This document shows positions 17,041-26,306 of a DNA stretch of 64,000 nt, one piece after another. The DNA comes from Methylobacillus flagellatus (GTDB lineage Bacteria; Pseudomonadota; Gammaproteobacteria; Burkholderiales; Methylophilaceae). Below the pieces are notes generated by a model. That model saw only the letters and a list, made by a program, of their open reading frames with translations, did not search any database and had not been told where the DNA came from. Location of the stretch: positions 310,001-374,000 of the forward strand of contig NZ_SCOU01000003.1 in the NCBI RefSeq assembly GCF_005502435.1, written 5' to 3'. The stretch's first letter is position 1; every line of letters starts with the position of its first letter. The position numbers and the translations under genes are program-made.

Positions 17041-18173
17041 TGCTGCTCTCTTACCGGTTGCGGCCCGGTAGTGAGGCGGAAGTAGTCGTAAGCGGTCAGC
17101 AGGTCACTGCTCATCAGATATTGAAAGTGCAGGCGTAACTTGTTCTTTTTCAGCGCGTTGTACGCGGCTGCACCATACATCAGATAAGGGCGTACTGTGG
17201 TCTTGATCGGCTGTCCTGGCGGCTTGAGCGGAATGCCTTCGGCTTCAGCTGGATTGATCTGCTGAAAGCATAAAGGGTCAGCCCGAGCGCCCATGTCCAG
17301 CCAGTGTGTGTCCGCAGTGCAGGCGATGCTGGAAAGCGCGCGACGAAAGTGATGTGCGTCATGAGCGTAACTTACATAGGGGATGCATTGGCCTAGTGTG
17401 ACCAGTGTCAGTTGCTGCTTTGGAAGCTGGCTTCCCAGCTTGTAAAGTTCAGAAACGATCTCAACCGCCACAATCGAGCCTACGCAGTGTCCAACCAGCA
17501 CGATCTCCTCTACCGGGTCTGCACGCTGCTCCTGTTCTATCAGCGCTGCGAAGGTTTTCGCACGCTCGTTCAGCTCCGGGATGGGTTTTCTGCCCCAGGT
17601 GGCCAGGAACATATAGGTTTGTAATATCCACCACACATTCAGCTGCTCGCCACGCTTCTTTGCCTGTTGCAGTAAGACGACTCCTGCTGCGGCAGCAAGC
17701 ACGATAGTGACCGGCCAAAGGCCGAGTAAGCTTTGCGCCATCCATGCGACGACGACGACGGCTGCTGCGCTGATGCACAGGCAGGTCAACGCATATAGCA
17801 TGGGTAATATGCTGCTCAGGTAGGGGCCGCGGCCAGCGGCTCTGAATTTCTTGAACAGGCCGTGCCGCAAATGCCAGCCATACATGGGGATAGCGCGCGC
17901 AATGAGATGAGGCAGGCTGGGCGCCCAGTGCGCGCGGATCAGGTCGTCCCAGCATAGAAAACGATAATCGCATGTGATACTATCATTGCCCCAGTCTGCT
18001 TTGATCTGCCAGCTGTTGACGATAGCGCTGTCGCGTTGTCGTTTTTGGGTGGTGATATCTGCCCCTGTCAATCTGGCGTGCTTGCGAGACTCCTCGCGAA
18101 ATAGGCGGTGATAGAAACTCGCGCCCCTAGGATCGAAGCCGCTAACGTAATAAACGCGTCGTTTAGAAATCAA
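17031..18173 (-). CDS. Membrane alpha/beta-hydrolase-like protein with Cys at the nucleophile position
   Basis: The 380-residue protein has two hydrophobic spans near 125-175 (LTCLCISAAAVVVVAWMAQ and VTIVLAAAAGVVLLQQ) followed by a hydrolase-like domain. The nucleophile elbow reads VLVGHCVGSIVAVEIV, with Cys where most relatives have Ser. Later candidates are the Asp in THWLDMGARADPL and the His in LRLHFQYLM near 345. A soluble N-terminal part (1-115) precedes the spans. It is a single minus-strand gene between plus-strand glycan genes, convergent with the GT4 gene. A lipase, thioesterase or acyltransferase role on lipid or glycan is possible; the substrate is unknown. The elbow is clear, the rest of the triad is tentative. 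Confidence 0.65.
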   Translation of the reverse strand: MISKRRVYYVSGFDPRGASFYHRLFREESRKHARLTGADITTQKRQRDSAIVNSWQIKADWGNDSITCDYRFLCWDDLIRAHWAPSLPHLIARAIPMYGWHLRHGLFKKFRAAGRGPYLSSILPMLYALTCLCISAAAVVVVAWMAQSLLGLWPVTIVLAAAAGVVLLQQAKKRGEQLNVWWILQTYMFLATWGRKPIPELNERAKTFAALIEQEQRADPVEEIVLVGHCVGSIVAVEIVSELYKLGSQLPKQQLTLVTLGQCIPYVSYAHDAHHFRRALSSIACTADTHWLDMGARADPLCFQQINPAEAEGIPLKPPGQPIKTTVRPYLMYGAAAYNALKKNKLRLHFQYLMSSDLLTAYDYFRLTTGPQPVREQHHD

Positions 18174-18322
18174 TGTATATCCGGTATGAGAATTGCTTGA
18201 AATAGCACAAGCGGTTCCTGAGTATTCATACTTTGGTGATGCAAGTAACGTGCATTGAGTATAACCATTACACGGTGAACTGTCGTCAGATGGCCGTGAA
18301 GACGGACCTCAGGGAAGCATCG

Positions 18323-18667
18323 ATGAAAGAAAGATTTGCAGGATTCGTCCTGATGACGGCCATCGTGCCCATGGCCTTGCTGGGTTATCTGATTCTGGTG
18401 CTGGTCGGGTTTTTTGGTAAAACAGAGCGGGGTCGCTCTGGTGTGCGGGCGCTGGACCATTTTGTGAATGCCAGTGTGTTCAATGGCTTGGCTTGGGAAT
18501 CGGTTTCCTCGCATGCTTGGCGGATGCGCGAGAAACGTTGGGCCAAGCTGGTGATATGGGTAACCAACCTGTTTCATGACAACCACTGCATGCGCTCAAA
18601 CAAGCGCGAGCAGGCCGTCGTTGATCTGGTTCTGGAGAAAGGATTGCATCATCAGACCATCAAATAA
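18323..18667 (+). CDS. Small membrane-anchored protein of unknown function
   Basis: The ATG at 18323 with AGGGAAG ten bases upstream is preferred over upstream in-frame starts (the frame is open from 18233), giving 114 residues. A single hydrophobic span near the start (GFVLMTAIVPMALLGYLILV) is followed by a soluble tail with ALDHFVNASVFNGLAWES and a His-Cys pair in DNHCMRSNKREQ. The layout resembles short proteins often mislabelled as pseudouridine synthase, seen in phages and bacteria, but I am not sure of the relation. It is divergent from the hydrolase-like gene at 17031-18173. No function can be assigned. Confidence 0.5.
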   Translation: MKERFAGFVLMTAIVPMALLGYLILVLVGFFGKTERGRSGVRALDHFVNASVFNGLAWESVSSHAWRMREKRWAKLVIWVTNLFHDNHCMRSNKREQAVVDLVLEKGLHHQTIK

Positions 18668-18807
18668 GCAGTGCCTGATGCCGCTTGATTGATGGAAACT
18701 CACGGATTTTTATATTTGTATAAATCTAATGGGTTATTAAATTTGTAAAGAATAACGCTTAAGATACGCGTACTTTCACCATAATGGTGCACAGGAGTTT
18801 GGTTGGT

Positions 18808-20094
18808 ATGTCGTTACCACTGTCTTTTCGATCATTGTTGCAACAAAAAAACATTCTGCTGCTGCAAGGGCCGATCGGCTTTTTCTTCGACTCCCTCGCC
18901 AGAACGCTGCTTGCTTCAGGCAAGAATGTGCACAAGATCCATTTCAATGGCGGCGACTGGATGTTCTACGACGCCACACCTGCCAGTTCCTTCCGCGGTA
19001 CCGATGATGAGTGGCCCGGGTTCCTGACCGATGCCATACAACAACACAATATCGATGCCATCGTACTGTTTGGCCAGATGCGCAAACTCAAAGTCAAGGC
19101 ACGCGAGATTGCCAAGCAATTGGGCGTGGCGGTCTATGTGTTCGAAGAAGGCTACATCCGGCCTAACTACGTGACGCTGGAAAAAGACGGCGTGAATGGC
19201 TTGTCTTCCTTGCCAAGCAAGCGTTCTGAATATGCCTTCTGGCGTAAAACCCCGATGTTCGACCCGGCAAAGACGGGTCAGAATTTCTCCAGAACAGCTT
19301 GGCTGGCCATGGCCTATGCCTTGGCCATGTATATCTCCAAGCCTTTTTTTCCCCATTATGAACATCACCGCTGCATGCACCCCATCAAAGAGGGTTTGCG
19401 TTGGGTGCGGGCGGCGTTTCGAAAATACCGTTATCAACCCATCGACCTGAAGGTCAGGCAGCATCTGTTGTCCAAGGAACAACGGAAGAACTGGTTCATC
19501 GTGCCGCTGCAGGTGCATAACGACAGCCAAATCATGGCCCACTCCCAGTATGAGTCTGTTGAAGATTTTATCCGTAAGGTGGTCAAAAGTTTTGCGGCCA
19601 ACGCAGATACCAAATATTCTCTGGTATTCAAGCATCATCCCTTGGATAAGCCTTATACAGACTATTCAAAGCTGCTGGCGAATCTGGAAAATGCATACCA
19701 TTTACGTGGCCGCATCTTCTACGTGCATGATTTGCACCTGCCGACCCTGATCAAGCGTGCGCGTGGCATGGTCACCATCAACAGCACGGCAGGCTTGCAG
19801 TCGCTATTCCACCGTTGCCCGGTAAAAGTGATGGGTGAGTCTTGTTACGGTATTCCAGGCTTGACCTACCAGGGCGCGCTGGAAGATTTCTGGTCTGATC
19901 CAGGCGAAGTGAACTACGAGTTCTATCAACGCTTCCGTTCGTTCATGATCGATCAGACCCAGCTTAATGTCAGTTTTTATGCAGGCATGCCAGCCCTCGA
20001 TGACATTCCTTACCATGACGCTGTGGAAGATGGTTTAAGCCCGGGTCTGAACCTGGAATCGCCCGGTTTGGAACAGCGACGCATCGCACTATAG
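18808..20094 (+). CDS. kpsS: KpsS-type capsule polysaccharide beta-Kdo transferase
   Basis: The protein has about 428 residues. It begins with NILLLQGPIGFFFDSLARTL, followed by HFNGGDWMFY, then VYVFEEGYIRPNYVTLE, the conserved core of KpsS/LipB family proteins, and later FKHHPLDKPYTDY and TINSTAGLQSLFH. KpsS and KpsC add beta-linked Kdo to phosphatidylglycerol to build the capsule linker, using CMP-Kdo. The ATG at 18808 has AGGAG ten bases upstream; ATG 18784 lacks a ribosome site. It is alone on the plus strand, facing the minus-strand gene block that ends at 20164, and is not in the kpsMTED operon. KpsC is not in the window and may lie outside it. Confidence 0.88.
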   Translation: MSLPLSFRSLLQQKNILLLQGPIGFFFDSLARTLLASGKNVHKIHFNGGDWMFYDATPASSFRGTDDEWPGFLTDAIQQHNIDAIVLFGQMRKLKVKAREIAKQLGVAVYVFEEGYIRPNYVTLEKDGVNGLSSLPSKRSEYAFWRKTPMFDPAKTGQNFSRTAWLAMAYALAMYISKPFFPHYEHHRCMHPIKEGLRWVRAAFRKYRYQPIDLKVRQHLLSKEQRKNWFIVPLQVHNDSQIMAHSQYESVEDFIRKVVKSFAANADTKYSLVFKHHPLDKPYTDYSKLLANLENAYHLRGRIFYVHDLHLPTLIKRARGMVTINSTAGLQSLFHRCPVKVMGESCYGIPGLTYQGALEDFWSDPGEVNYEFYQRFRSFMIDQTQLNVSFYAGMPALDDIPYHDAVEDGLSPGLNLESPGLEQRRIAL

Positions 20095-20163
20095 TACGGT
20101 TGTCGTGAGAGCTGGATGAGGGTCTCGTCAATATACCCTGCAGGTAATATCAGCCCCTAAATA

Positions 20164-21207
20164 TCATTCTGGGGTGCTTAGGCCGTCAATTTTTCCTCTG
20201 GACACTTTCTTCCAGGGTTGTACACCCAGTTTGCACTTCTTAAGCCATTCCAGCATGCCAAGATAGCTACTACCGGTTTTGTGTTTGAACCAGGGCAGCG
20301 ACAAGAAATGAAATCCAGTCCAAAGTGCAAACGGATTTCTGCGCAATGAAGCATAAATCTCTATACGCATAGTGGGTCTGTCCGAAATTGCACGTCCATG
20401 AAATCCGAAAGTATCGGCAATCACCAGCGTGTTTTTATTGACCACGAAGCGTTTGGGGGGCTGTAAATCCATCTGGATCAGATCAGTAGCCGATGCGCGG
20501 AATGATCCGCGTGCATGGTAGCGATTAGCGTGTTTCGCAGCACTAAGGCTTTGCTGCTTTTCCCAGGCGAGGCGCTTGGCGCTTAACTGATGCGAGCCTT
20601 CCACATAACATAGCGGGCCATCGTCGTCAGCTACGTCCTGCAAGAACAACCAGGCTTTGGCGTTGGAATGAAACGTGTCTGCATGTGGTGTTGTTTGCGG
20701 GTCGTTGGCATTCGCGCCACTGGTGATAATCGCCTGAATGGAAAATACCGGTTCACCGCCGGTGGCGGCAACATACCTGATCAAGCGTTTTAGGGTAGGG
20801 TGGTGTTGCATCAGCTTGGCGAGTGCAGGCGCTTTTTTCTCTATCCCTTTTTCATCCAGAAAAACACGCCGTGTAATGGTGTTGCCTTGCTGCATTTCGC
20901 GCAGTGCCCAGTCTGCGCTGAACACCTCCTGACGTAACTTCTCGAATAAGCCAGCAGGTAAGAAATCCTCTTTGAGTATGAATCCCTGCGCATGATATTG
21001 CTTTATATCTGCAGTATCTAGTCTATCCGTGAGCTGGCTGCGACGAAAATGAGCTAGCTGATGTGCGAGCTTTAGGCGAGCTACATGTAGCCCCCATGCA
21101 TTGAGTGTGCGGTTTCCGATAGCTGGATTGTTGGCGAACGATTTTGCTTGCGAAAAAATGGTGGGAAGCCAAATTAAAGTTAGCAAAGTGCTTTTCAGAG
21201 ATCGCAT
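20164..21207 (-). CDS. Phytanoyl-CoA dioxygenase (PhyH) family protein
   Basis: The 347-residue protein has a double-stranded beta-helix of the Fe(II)/2-oxoglutarate oxygenase type. The metal-binding His and Asp fall in TPHADTFHSNAKAWLFL, the distal His in TFGFHGRAISDR, and the 2-oxoglutarate Arg in PTMRIEIYASLRR. The segment DDGPLCYVEGSHQLS is typical of PhyH proteins. The family hydroxylates lipids, amino acids and secondary metabolites; the substrate here is unknown. It lies 151 bases downstream of a cytochrome P450 gene in the same direction, and the pairing of two oxygenases suggests oxidative tailoring of a lipid or sugar in this surface locus. The N-terminal 20 residues are hydrophobic and could be a weak anchor. 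Confidence 0.85.
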   Translation of the reverse strand: MRSLKSTLLTLIWLPTIFSQAKSFANNPAIGNRTLNAWGLHVARLKLAHQLAHFRRSQLTDRLDTADIKQYHAQGFILKEDFLPAGLFEKLRQEVFSADWALREMQQGNTITRRVFLDEKGIEKKAPALAKLMQHHPTLKRLIRYVAATGGEPVFSIQAIITSGANANDPQTTPHADTFHSNAKAWLFLQDVADDDGPLCYVEGSHQLSAKRLAWEKQQSLSAAKHANRYHARGSFRASATDLIQMDLQPPKRFVVNKNTLVIADTFGFHGRAISDRPTMRIEIYASLRRNPFALWTGFHFLSLPWFKHKTGSSYLGMLEWLKKCKLGVQPWKKVSRGKIDGLSTPE

Positions 21208-21358
21208 GCAGTTTCCAGTTTTTTCATCTCTGCGAATATACTAAGACCGTTTTTAGCTTATTGAGCAGAGCAAGTTGTATCTAAACAACAGCACTTTAAC
21301 TTAATATGAGATTATGAACTTGAATGGTCATCAATCTCAACTAACTAAGTACCAGAGC

Positions 21359-22720
21359 TTATCTTTGAGAGATACGAATCTTGACGCCATTTTCAGGCCG
21401 TATGGTGACCCGGCCTACTGCCTTGGGTATGTGGTCGGTCACGGCTGCTATTCTATAGCGGCGCACGATATTGGCCAGTATCAGTATGGCTTCCTGAATG
21501 GCAAACCCTTGGCCTATACAAACACGCGGGCCTTTGCTGAAAGGTAAGTAGGCACATTTCGCTGATTCCTGTCCTTCCGCTGTGTCGAAGCGGTCAGGGT
21601 CAAAGTCATGAGGCTGGGACCAATAATCGCCGTGGCGCTGTATCAACCATGGCGAGATCAGCAGCGATGACCCGGTTGCGATGTCCTTGTCGCGTATGCA
21701 GTGATCTTCGGTCGCTTCTCGTGAGAAGAAGCCGACTGGGGGGTACAAACGCAAGGCTTCCTTGAATACATTATTGATGAGTTTGAGCTGTTTGATATCT
21801 TCAAATACGAATGGACGATCGGCTGCAACGGCCTCGATTTCTTCGATCAGACGATCTTGCAGGTGTGGGCAGTTGGAGAGCAGATACAGTGACCAGGTCA
21901 ATGCGCTAGCCGAGGTTTCGTGCCCGGCAAGAAACAGCATGCAGATCTGATCCACTGTTTCTTCATAACTGAAACTGTCCTGATTGACAGGATCCACCGC
22001 GTCCATGATGCCGGACAGAATGTCCTGATAATGGCCAGACGAACCGCTTGCCCGTTCCTGATAACGCCGCGCGATCACATCGGCGATCACAGGACGTATC
22101 TTGTCAGCGGCTTTTTGACTGGCGCGCTCGGCGAAGAAAGTGGGGAGCTTGTAGATGCGCAACATCAGTGCACGTTGAGCGTGTACCTGGAATTCGTTGA
22201 AGGCTTCGAAGATGCCACGCGCTGCACTGTCGCTGAGATTCTCTGACAGAATGGTGCGGAAGATGATGTCCGCCGTGATGTGAGTCATTTCGCCATCGAC
22301 TTCATAAGGGCTGCTATCGGCATGCTGATCCAGCCGGGCCAGCATCTCGCTGATGGCGCTAGTCATCAGCGGGAACACCAGCTTGAGCCTGGCCTGGCCA
22401 AAGCCCGCATCCACCAGGCGCCGCTGTCGTTCCCACACCGCACCATTGGTCGTGAAGATGCTATTGCCCAGCAAGGGTTCCAGCATCTTGTGCATCAGCG
22501 CATGTTTGGGGTACTTCTTTGGCTCGTCCACCAGTATGCGCTTGACCCAGTTGGGGTCGTTGATCATGAAGATGTCCAGACCGGGCTGACGTATCTTGCC
22601 CATTTTCATGAAATAACTACGCTCGAACAGGACATCCAGCCAGGAATGCCAGCCACGAAAAAACCGTAACAGGAAGGATGTCTTGTTTTTATGAGGGATA
22701 GGATAAGAAGGACGGAACAT
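21359..22720 (-). CDS. Cytochrome P450
   Basis: The 453-residue protein has every core P450 motif. The I-helix is LFLAGHETSASALTWSLYLL with the acid-Thr oxygen-activation pair, the K-helix ExxR is in KEALRLYPPVGFFSRE, and the heme-thiolate loop is FSKGPRVCIGQGFAIQEA with the Cys ligand. It is soluble in type and needs separate redox partners, none of which are encoded nearby. The start is only 3 bases after the upstream gene stop, so it is co-transcribed with the GT-like gene at 22724. A P450 within a capsule export locus is unusual. A fatty-acyl or terpenoid-like substrate is a guess from the resemblance to class II-type sequences. Confidence 0.93.
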   Translation of the reverse strand: MFRPSYPIPHKNKTSFLLRFFRGWHSWLDVLFERSYFMKMGKIRQPGLDIFMINDPNWVKRILVDEPKKYPKHALMHKMLEPLLGNSIFTTNGAVWERQRRLVDAGFGQARLKLVFPLMTSAISEMLARLDQHADSSPYEVDGEMTHITADIIFRTILSENLSDSAARGIFEAFNEFQVHAQRALMLRIYKLPTFFAERASQKAADKIRPVIADVIARRYQERASGSSGHYQDILSGIMDAVDPVNQDSFSYEETVDQICMLFLAGHETSASALTWSLYLLSNCPHLQDRLIEEIEAVAADRPFVFEDIKQLKLINNVFKEALRLYPPVGFFSREATEDHCIRDKDIATGSSLLISPWLIQRHGDYWSQPHDFDPDRFDTAEGQESAKCAYLPFSKGPRVCIGQGFAIQEAILILANIVRRYRIAAVTDHIPKAVGRVTIRPENGVKIRISQR

Positions 22721-22723
22721 ACG

Positions 22724-24433
22724 TCAGGCTGACTGGATAGGTCTGCCAGTGGTGGCAAACCGACTGTAGGTGGAGGATCGCACAAGCTCTAGTGCTTCGG
22801 CTTCCAGCAAGGGCTCTGCTGTTGCCAGGATACGTTCCCAATCAAGACTGTAGCTGACAAAGTCATGGCGCTCGACTTCTGGGTGAGGAATGTCATGAAT
22901 CCAGCTGTTATCGACCTCTATGGTGTTGTAATGAAGGTGCCCGCGTTTTGGCATGGTCGTGCTGGCATGGGCTACCCCCGGTTTTTCTGCCATGCGGGCG
23001 ACATTGATAGATGCGGTGCCGTAATTGGTGATGAATAGATCAATTGCGCAGGCAAACGCAATCTTCCGGGCTGATTGGGCACCTATGAGGTTAGTCACCG
23101 GAATATCGTCGGGAATGAGTGATTTTATTTCCTTGAAAATCTGAAATTCCCGTCGACATTCGGCCTCATCGTAAACAGAAGGATATAGATTCTGTGTCCA
23201 GCCATCGATAACGATACCCATATTAGGGAATCTCCTTTTCAGTGCACGGATGAGGCTTGCTGTGCCTTCCACCTGTTCGACCCAAGCGCGTTTTTGTATG
23301 GAGATTCCAAACCATACCAGAGGGAAGGCTTGCAAAGCCGTGCTGATCTCGGACGCAGTATTGACGGGCATCTGATTGAGCACATGATCGACCAGATAGG
23401 TGTCCATTTCCCTGACTTTGCTCTGCAGCGTCTTCTGCTTGGTGTAACACAATCCAGCTTGCAATAAAAAGCCTTGGTGCTCGTTTGCATATAATTCCAT
23501 GTCAGCCCCATGGAAAATATACTCAACACCATGAAAGTCATAAAGTGATTTCATGGAGATATAAACACCGCCCCTCAGTGCGTATAGCGCAGGTAACCTC
23601 TCTATGAGACCTGCCAGATGAAGCTGATGCATGCCCAGCAAGACATCGTAGTAAAAGTGGTATGGTCGTCCTTGAGTCGCAATCAGGCCGAGGAATCGGT
23701 GCTGTTTGCTGTTTCTGGAATATTCAAGGTGCTGAGCAAAGTTTCTGCATAGCTGGTGAATACTAGACTGGATAAGGTCGACGTTAACGTGCTGCTGGAT
23801 AAAAATGACATCTCTAGTAGGGAAGTAAATGGCATCGCCAGATGTCACATACTGGAATAAGAAGAATACTTCCTGATTCGGTGATATGAAGCGAAGGCAG
23901 CTTACCCCGCTGCTGATATGAAAGCTTTCTTTGCAGTATGCAATACCAGACCCAAACGGGTCTTGAACAGAGACTTGGTTCTGGTCTAGTGCTTGATTGA
24001 CTAGCTTGTTGCAGAACCCCTCATCAAGAAGCTGTGTAGCGAGGGCGATAGTTTGAGATAGTTCTGCTTTTGAGAATTTTGAGGACAAAAATTCATCAGG
24101 CTTTTTTAGCTCGAATACCTTTCTGTAAGCCCGGGTGGTGCCAAGCAGATGGCTTTTGGTTGCTTCGTAGTCTAGGCGTCGCAATGCCAGTGCTTGCGCA
24201 TCAGATATGGAGGATAGTTGGTTGTTACAGTACGCACGCCAACCCTCTAGCGCCATATCGATATGACTGGAATCAGGTTTGATACTTAAAAAGCGGCTTT
24301 TAAGATAATTGAACAGCTTGAATTTCAATCTTGTTCCTGGGTTTCCAGGCCTTGAGTTAATCAGTGTGTTATCAGCATGCCCAAGCAGTCTGTATTCTTT
24401 GAATAGTTTTAGCAAAAGCCTTTGATCAGACAT
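22724..24433 (-). CDS. Unknown protein, possibly GT-B glycosyltransferase-like
   Basis: The 569-residue protein has no named family that I can identify. The C-terminal third has a Rossmann-like order: PLVWFGISIQKRAWVEQ, NMGIVIDGWTQNLYP, then a Gly/Ser/Asn-rich segment DLFITNYGTASINVARMAEK that looks like the donor-binding end of GT-B or GT61-like enzymes. The N-terminal part is helical and the middle holds HRFLGLIATQGRPYHFYYD. It is the first gene of a three-gene run with the P450 and PhyH genes and is preceded by a perfect 19-base inverted repeat. A sugar transferase in the capsule or glycolipid pathway is the best guess. Confidence 0.6.
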   Translation of the reverse strand: MSDQRLLLKLFKEYRLLGHADNTLINSRPGNPGTRLKFKLFNYLKSRFLSIKPDSSHIDMALEGWRAYCNNQLSSISDAQALALRRLDYEATKSHLLGTTRAYRKVFELKKPDEFLSSKFSKAELSQTIALATQLLDEGFCNKLVNQALDQNQVSVQDPFGSGIAYCKESFHISSGVSCLRFISPNQEVFFLFQYVTSGDAIYFPTRDVIFIQQHVNVDLIQSSIHQLCRNFAQHLEYSRNSKQHRFLGLIATQGRPYHFYYDVLLGMHQLHLAGLIERLPALYALRGGVYISMKSLYDFHGVEYIFHGADMELYANEHQGFLLQAGLCYTKQKTLQSKVREMDTYLVDHVLNQMPVNTASEISTALQAFPLVWFGISIQKRAWVEQVEGTASLIRALKRRFPNMGIVIDGWTQNLYPSVYDEAECRREFQIFKEIKSLIPDDIPVTNLIGAQSARKIAFACAIDLFITNYGTASINVARMAEKPGVAHASTTMPKRGHLHYNTIEVDNSWIHDIPHPEVERHDFVSYSLDWERILATAEPLLEAEALELVRSSTYSRFATTGRPIQSA

Positions 24434-24452
24434 GCGCGTGTGACCTACTTTA

Positions 24453-24495
24453 ATTAGTTAAACCGATGCATGACGAATGCATCGGTTTAACTAAT
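24453..24495. repeat. Perfect 19-bp inverted repeat (hairpin) before the GT-like gene
   Basis: The arms ATTAGTTAAACCGATGCAT (24453-24471) and its exact reverse complement (24477-24495) flank the five-base loop GACGA. On the minus strand it lies between kpsD (ends 24550) and the start codon at 24433, with the stem base 19 bases upstream of the ATG. There is no strong T run after it, so it could be a weak terminator, an attenuator, an mRNA processing or stability element, or an operator. Confidence 0.85.
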
Positions 24496-24549
24496 GACTC
24501 ACCCAACTTGCCGCAGCCTCTTGACGGGCGCTCTGGCTAAGTTAAGAGC

Positions 24550-26304
24550 TTACCTGCCACCAAGCACAACGCGTGCTCCGATCGCAAGCTGGAATATCAT
24601 TTGTGTTATATCTTTGAAAAGCTGGCGTGACTTTACATCGACCTTAGGCAGTATCATCACTTGGTCGCCTGCGGCAATCGATTTGATTTTGCTTCCATCA
24701 TCGTAGCTGCCATCACGGTGTGCGACGATGATCCTGGAATTGTCAGCATTCTGGGTGTAGCCTCCAGCGAGCTGAATATAATCGTTCACGCTATATTTTC
24801 TGTCGAAGACGATGGTGTTCGGGAACAGGACTTCGCCGCTGACCAATACCAGGTTGTCATTGACGGGTACGTTGATGATGTCACCACTCTCAAGTAATAG
24901 TTCATCGCGCGTCTCGGCCTTGGCGATCAACACTTGACCGTTAGGTTCGATCTCTTTGGCGCGATCCACCCATTGCAACACTAGCGCTGCCTCTTGTGAG
25001 CGCAGGCCTGCCTCTTCAGCGGTGCCAGATCGAGCCGTTAATAGGCTTGCTTCCAGATTCTTAAGCGTCAGTTCAAGGTTGGCTTTTTGACGCGCTTTGA
25101 CACTCTGCCGAAACAATTGCAGGCTGGTTCTATCTGAACGCTCGGTGAACTGAATCGATTTGATCAGCTCTCCCAAGCGAGTGCCGTAAGGAAGTATGTA
25201 TTCTTGTTGCGAAAGGTGTTCACCTTGTACTCGTACTGCAATGGTGCCTGGGCGTTTGTCTGAGGTGAACTCGATCTCATCCCCACTGAGAATGCTCAAT
25301 GCTTTTGTCTGGTTAATGGGGAAATACTCGGTGTTCATGACTGTGCCTGTATTGCGCTTGATGCGCAGGTGAGTCACTGCAGCTGCTGGCTTTGCAAACT
25401 GGATCAGTTCTTTAACATCTATGGTTCCATCCTGGAATTCAAACCGTTTTGGGTTTTGCACAGCACCAGTGACCAACACGGAATTTTGACGTTGCCCCAC
25501 GAAAATGACATCGCCATCAGAAAACTGAACCAAAGGCATGACACCCTTGAGCAAAAAGTCGTAGAGGTTGATTTCGCTGCGCACCGCGCCATCGCGTTTG
25601 ACCTGGATATTCAGAAAGCTTCCGCGTTCTGGATCTACGCCCCCAGCTTGATCCAGATAATGCAGCAGGCTATCCAATGATGTACCGTGATAGAGGCCTG
25701 GTCTATGTACGAAGCCACCTACATAGATACGGACGGGTTGAGCAGCAGCTAGGCTTGCATAGCTTTGAACGTTGGAGGTGAAAATCTGACCGATGGCGGC
25801 TTGCAAGGCAGATTGGAGATCTTGGTTTTTAACCCCGAGCACTTTTACTGGGCCTACTTCAGGGATGAAGATATTGCCTTTAGGGTCTACAACCAGAATA
25901 TTCTCGAAGCTATAGCCACCCCACAACTTGACTTGGATGCTATCGCCTACCGAGATGGTGTAGCTTGGGTTGAATTGCGAGGCTCCTGGCTTGGCAAAGG
26001 CGCCGGTAAAGAGTTGTGCTCCAAACACATCAGAAGACTTATTTTTTGCATAGTCCGCATCTTGGGGCAGGCCCGGTGAGATAAGTGAGGTGCCTGCACT
26101 TTGCCCCAAACTGCTATTGCTTGGCGTCGTTGATCGCGCATTAGCACTTTGCCCATTTTGCTGTATGGCTGTTTGGGCATTGTTTTGCCCTAAGCCAGGC
26201 AACAGGGTTGAATTGATTCCTGCTTTGCTTACACCAAGGTCTTCGTCTGCAGCTAATGAGGTACTGCTTATAACAAATGCCAATAAGAATACGAAATATT
26301 TCAT
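24550..26304 (-). CDS. kpsD: Capsule export outer-membrane/periplasmic protein KpsD (Wza-like, SLBB domains)
   Basis: The 584-residue protein starts with a Sec signal peptide (MKYFVFLLAFVISSTSLAAD). A polysaccharide export domain near 110-200 has YTISVGDSIQVKLWG and PKGNIFIPEVGPVKVLGV. SLBB-type domains follow (VRIYVGGFVHRPGLYHGTSL, QNSVLVTGAVQNPKRFEFQD, and LVLVSGEVLFPNTIVFD). KpsD works with KpsE to take the capsule across the periplasm and outer membrane. Its start is two bases after the kpsE stop, showing the operon order kpsM-T-E-D. Residues 25-90 are low-complexity Ser/Gln/Asn-rich linker. Length is close to the E. coli protein. Confidence 0.92.
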   Translation of the reverse strand: MKYFVFLLAFVISSTSLAADEDLGVSKAGINSTLLPGLGQNNAQTAIQQNGQSANARSTTPSNSSLGQSAGTSLISPGLPQDADYAKNKSSDVFGAQLFTGAFAKPGASQFNPSYTISVGDSIQVKLWGGYSFENILVVDPKGNIFIPEVGPVKVLGVKNQDLQSALQAAIGQIFTSNVQSYASLAAAQPVRIYVGGFVHRPGLYHGTSLDSLLHYLDQAGGVDPERGSFLNIQVKRDGAVRSEINLYDFLLKGVMPLVQFSDGDVIFVGQRQNSVLVTGAVQNPKRFEFQDGTIDVKELIQFAKPAAAVTHLRIKRNTGTVMNTEYFPINQTKALSILSGDEIEFTSDKRPGTIAVRVQGEHLSQQEYILPYGTRLGELIKSIQFTERSDRTSLQLFRQSVKARQKANLELTLKNLEASLLTARSGTAEEAGLRSQEAALVLQWVDRAKEIEPNGQVLIAKAETRDELLLESGDIINVPVNDNLVLVSGEVLFPNTIVFDRKYSVNDYIQLAGGYTQNADNSRIIVAHRDGSYDDGSKIKSIAAGDQVMILPKVDVKSRQLFKDITQMIFQLAIGARVVLGGR

Positions 26305-26306
26305 GG

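Noticed and set aside
21314-21547. Plus-strand frame of 77 codons near the P450 3' end
   Set aside because: Mostly antisense to the P450 heme-binding region; no family match.
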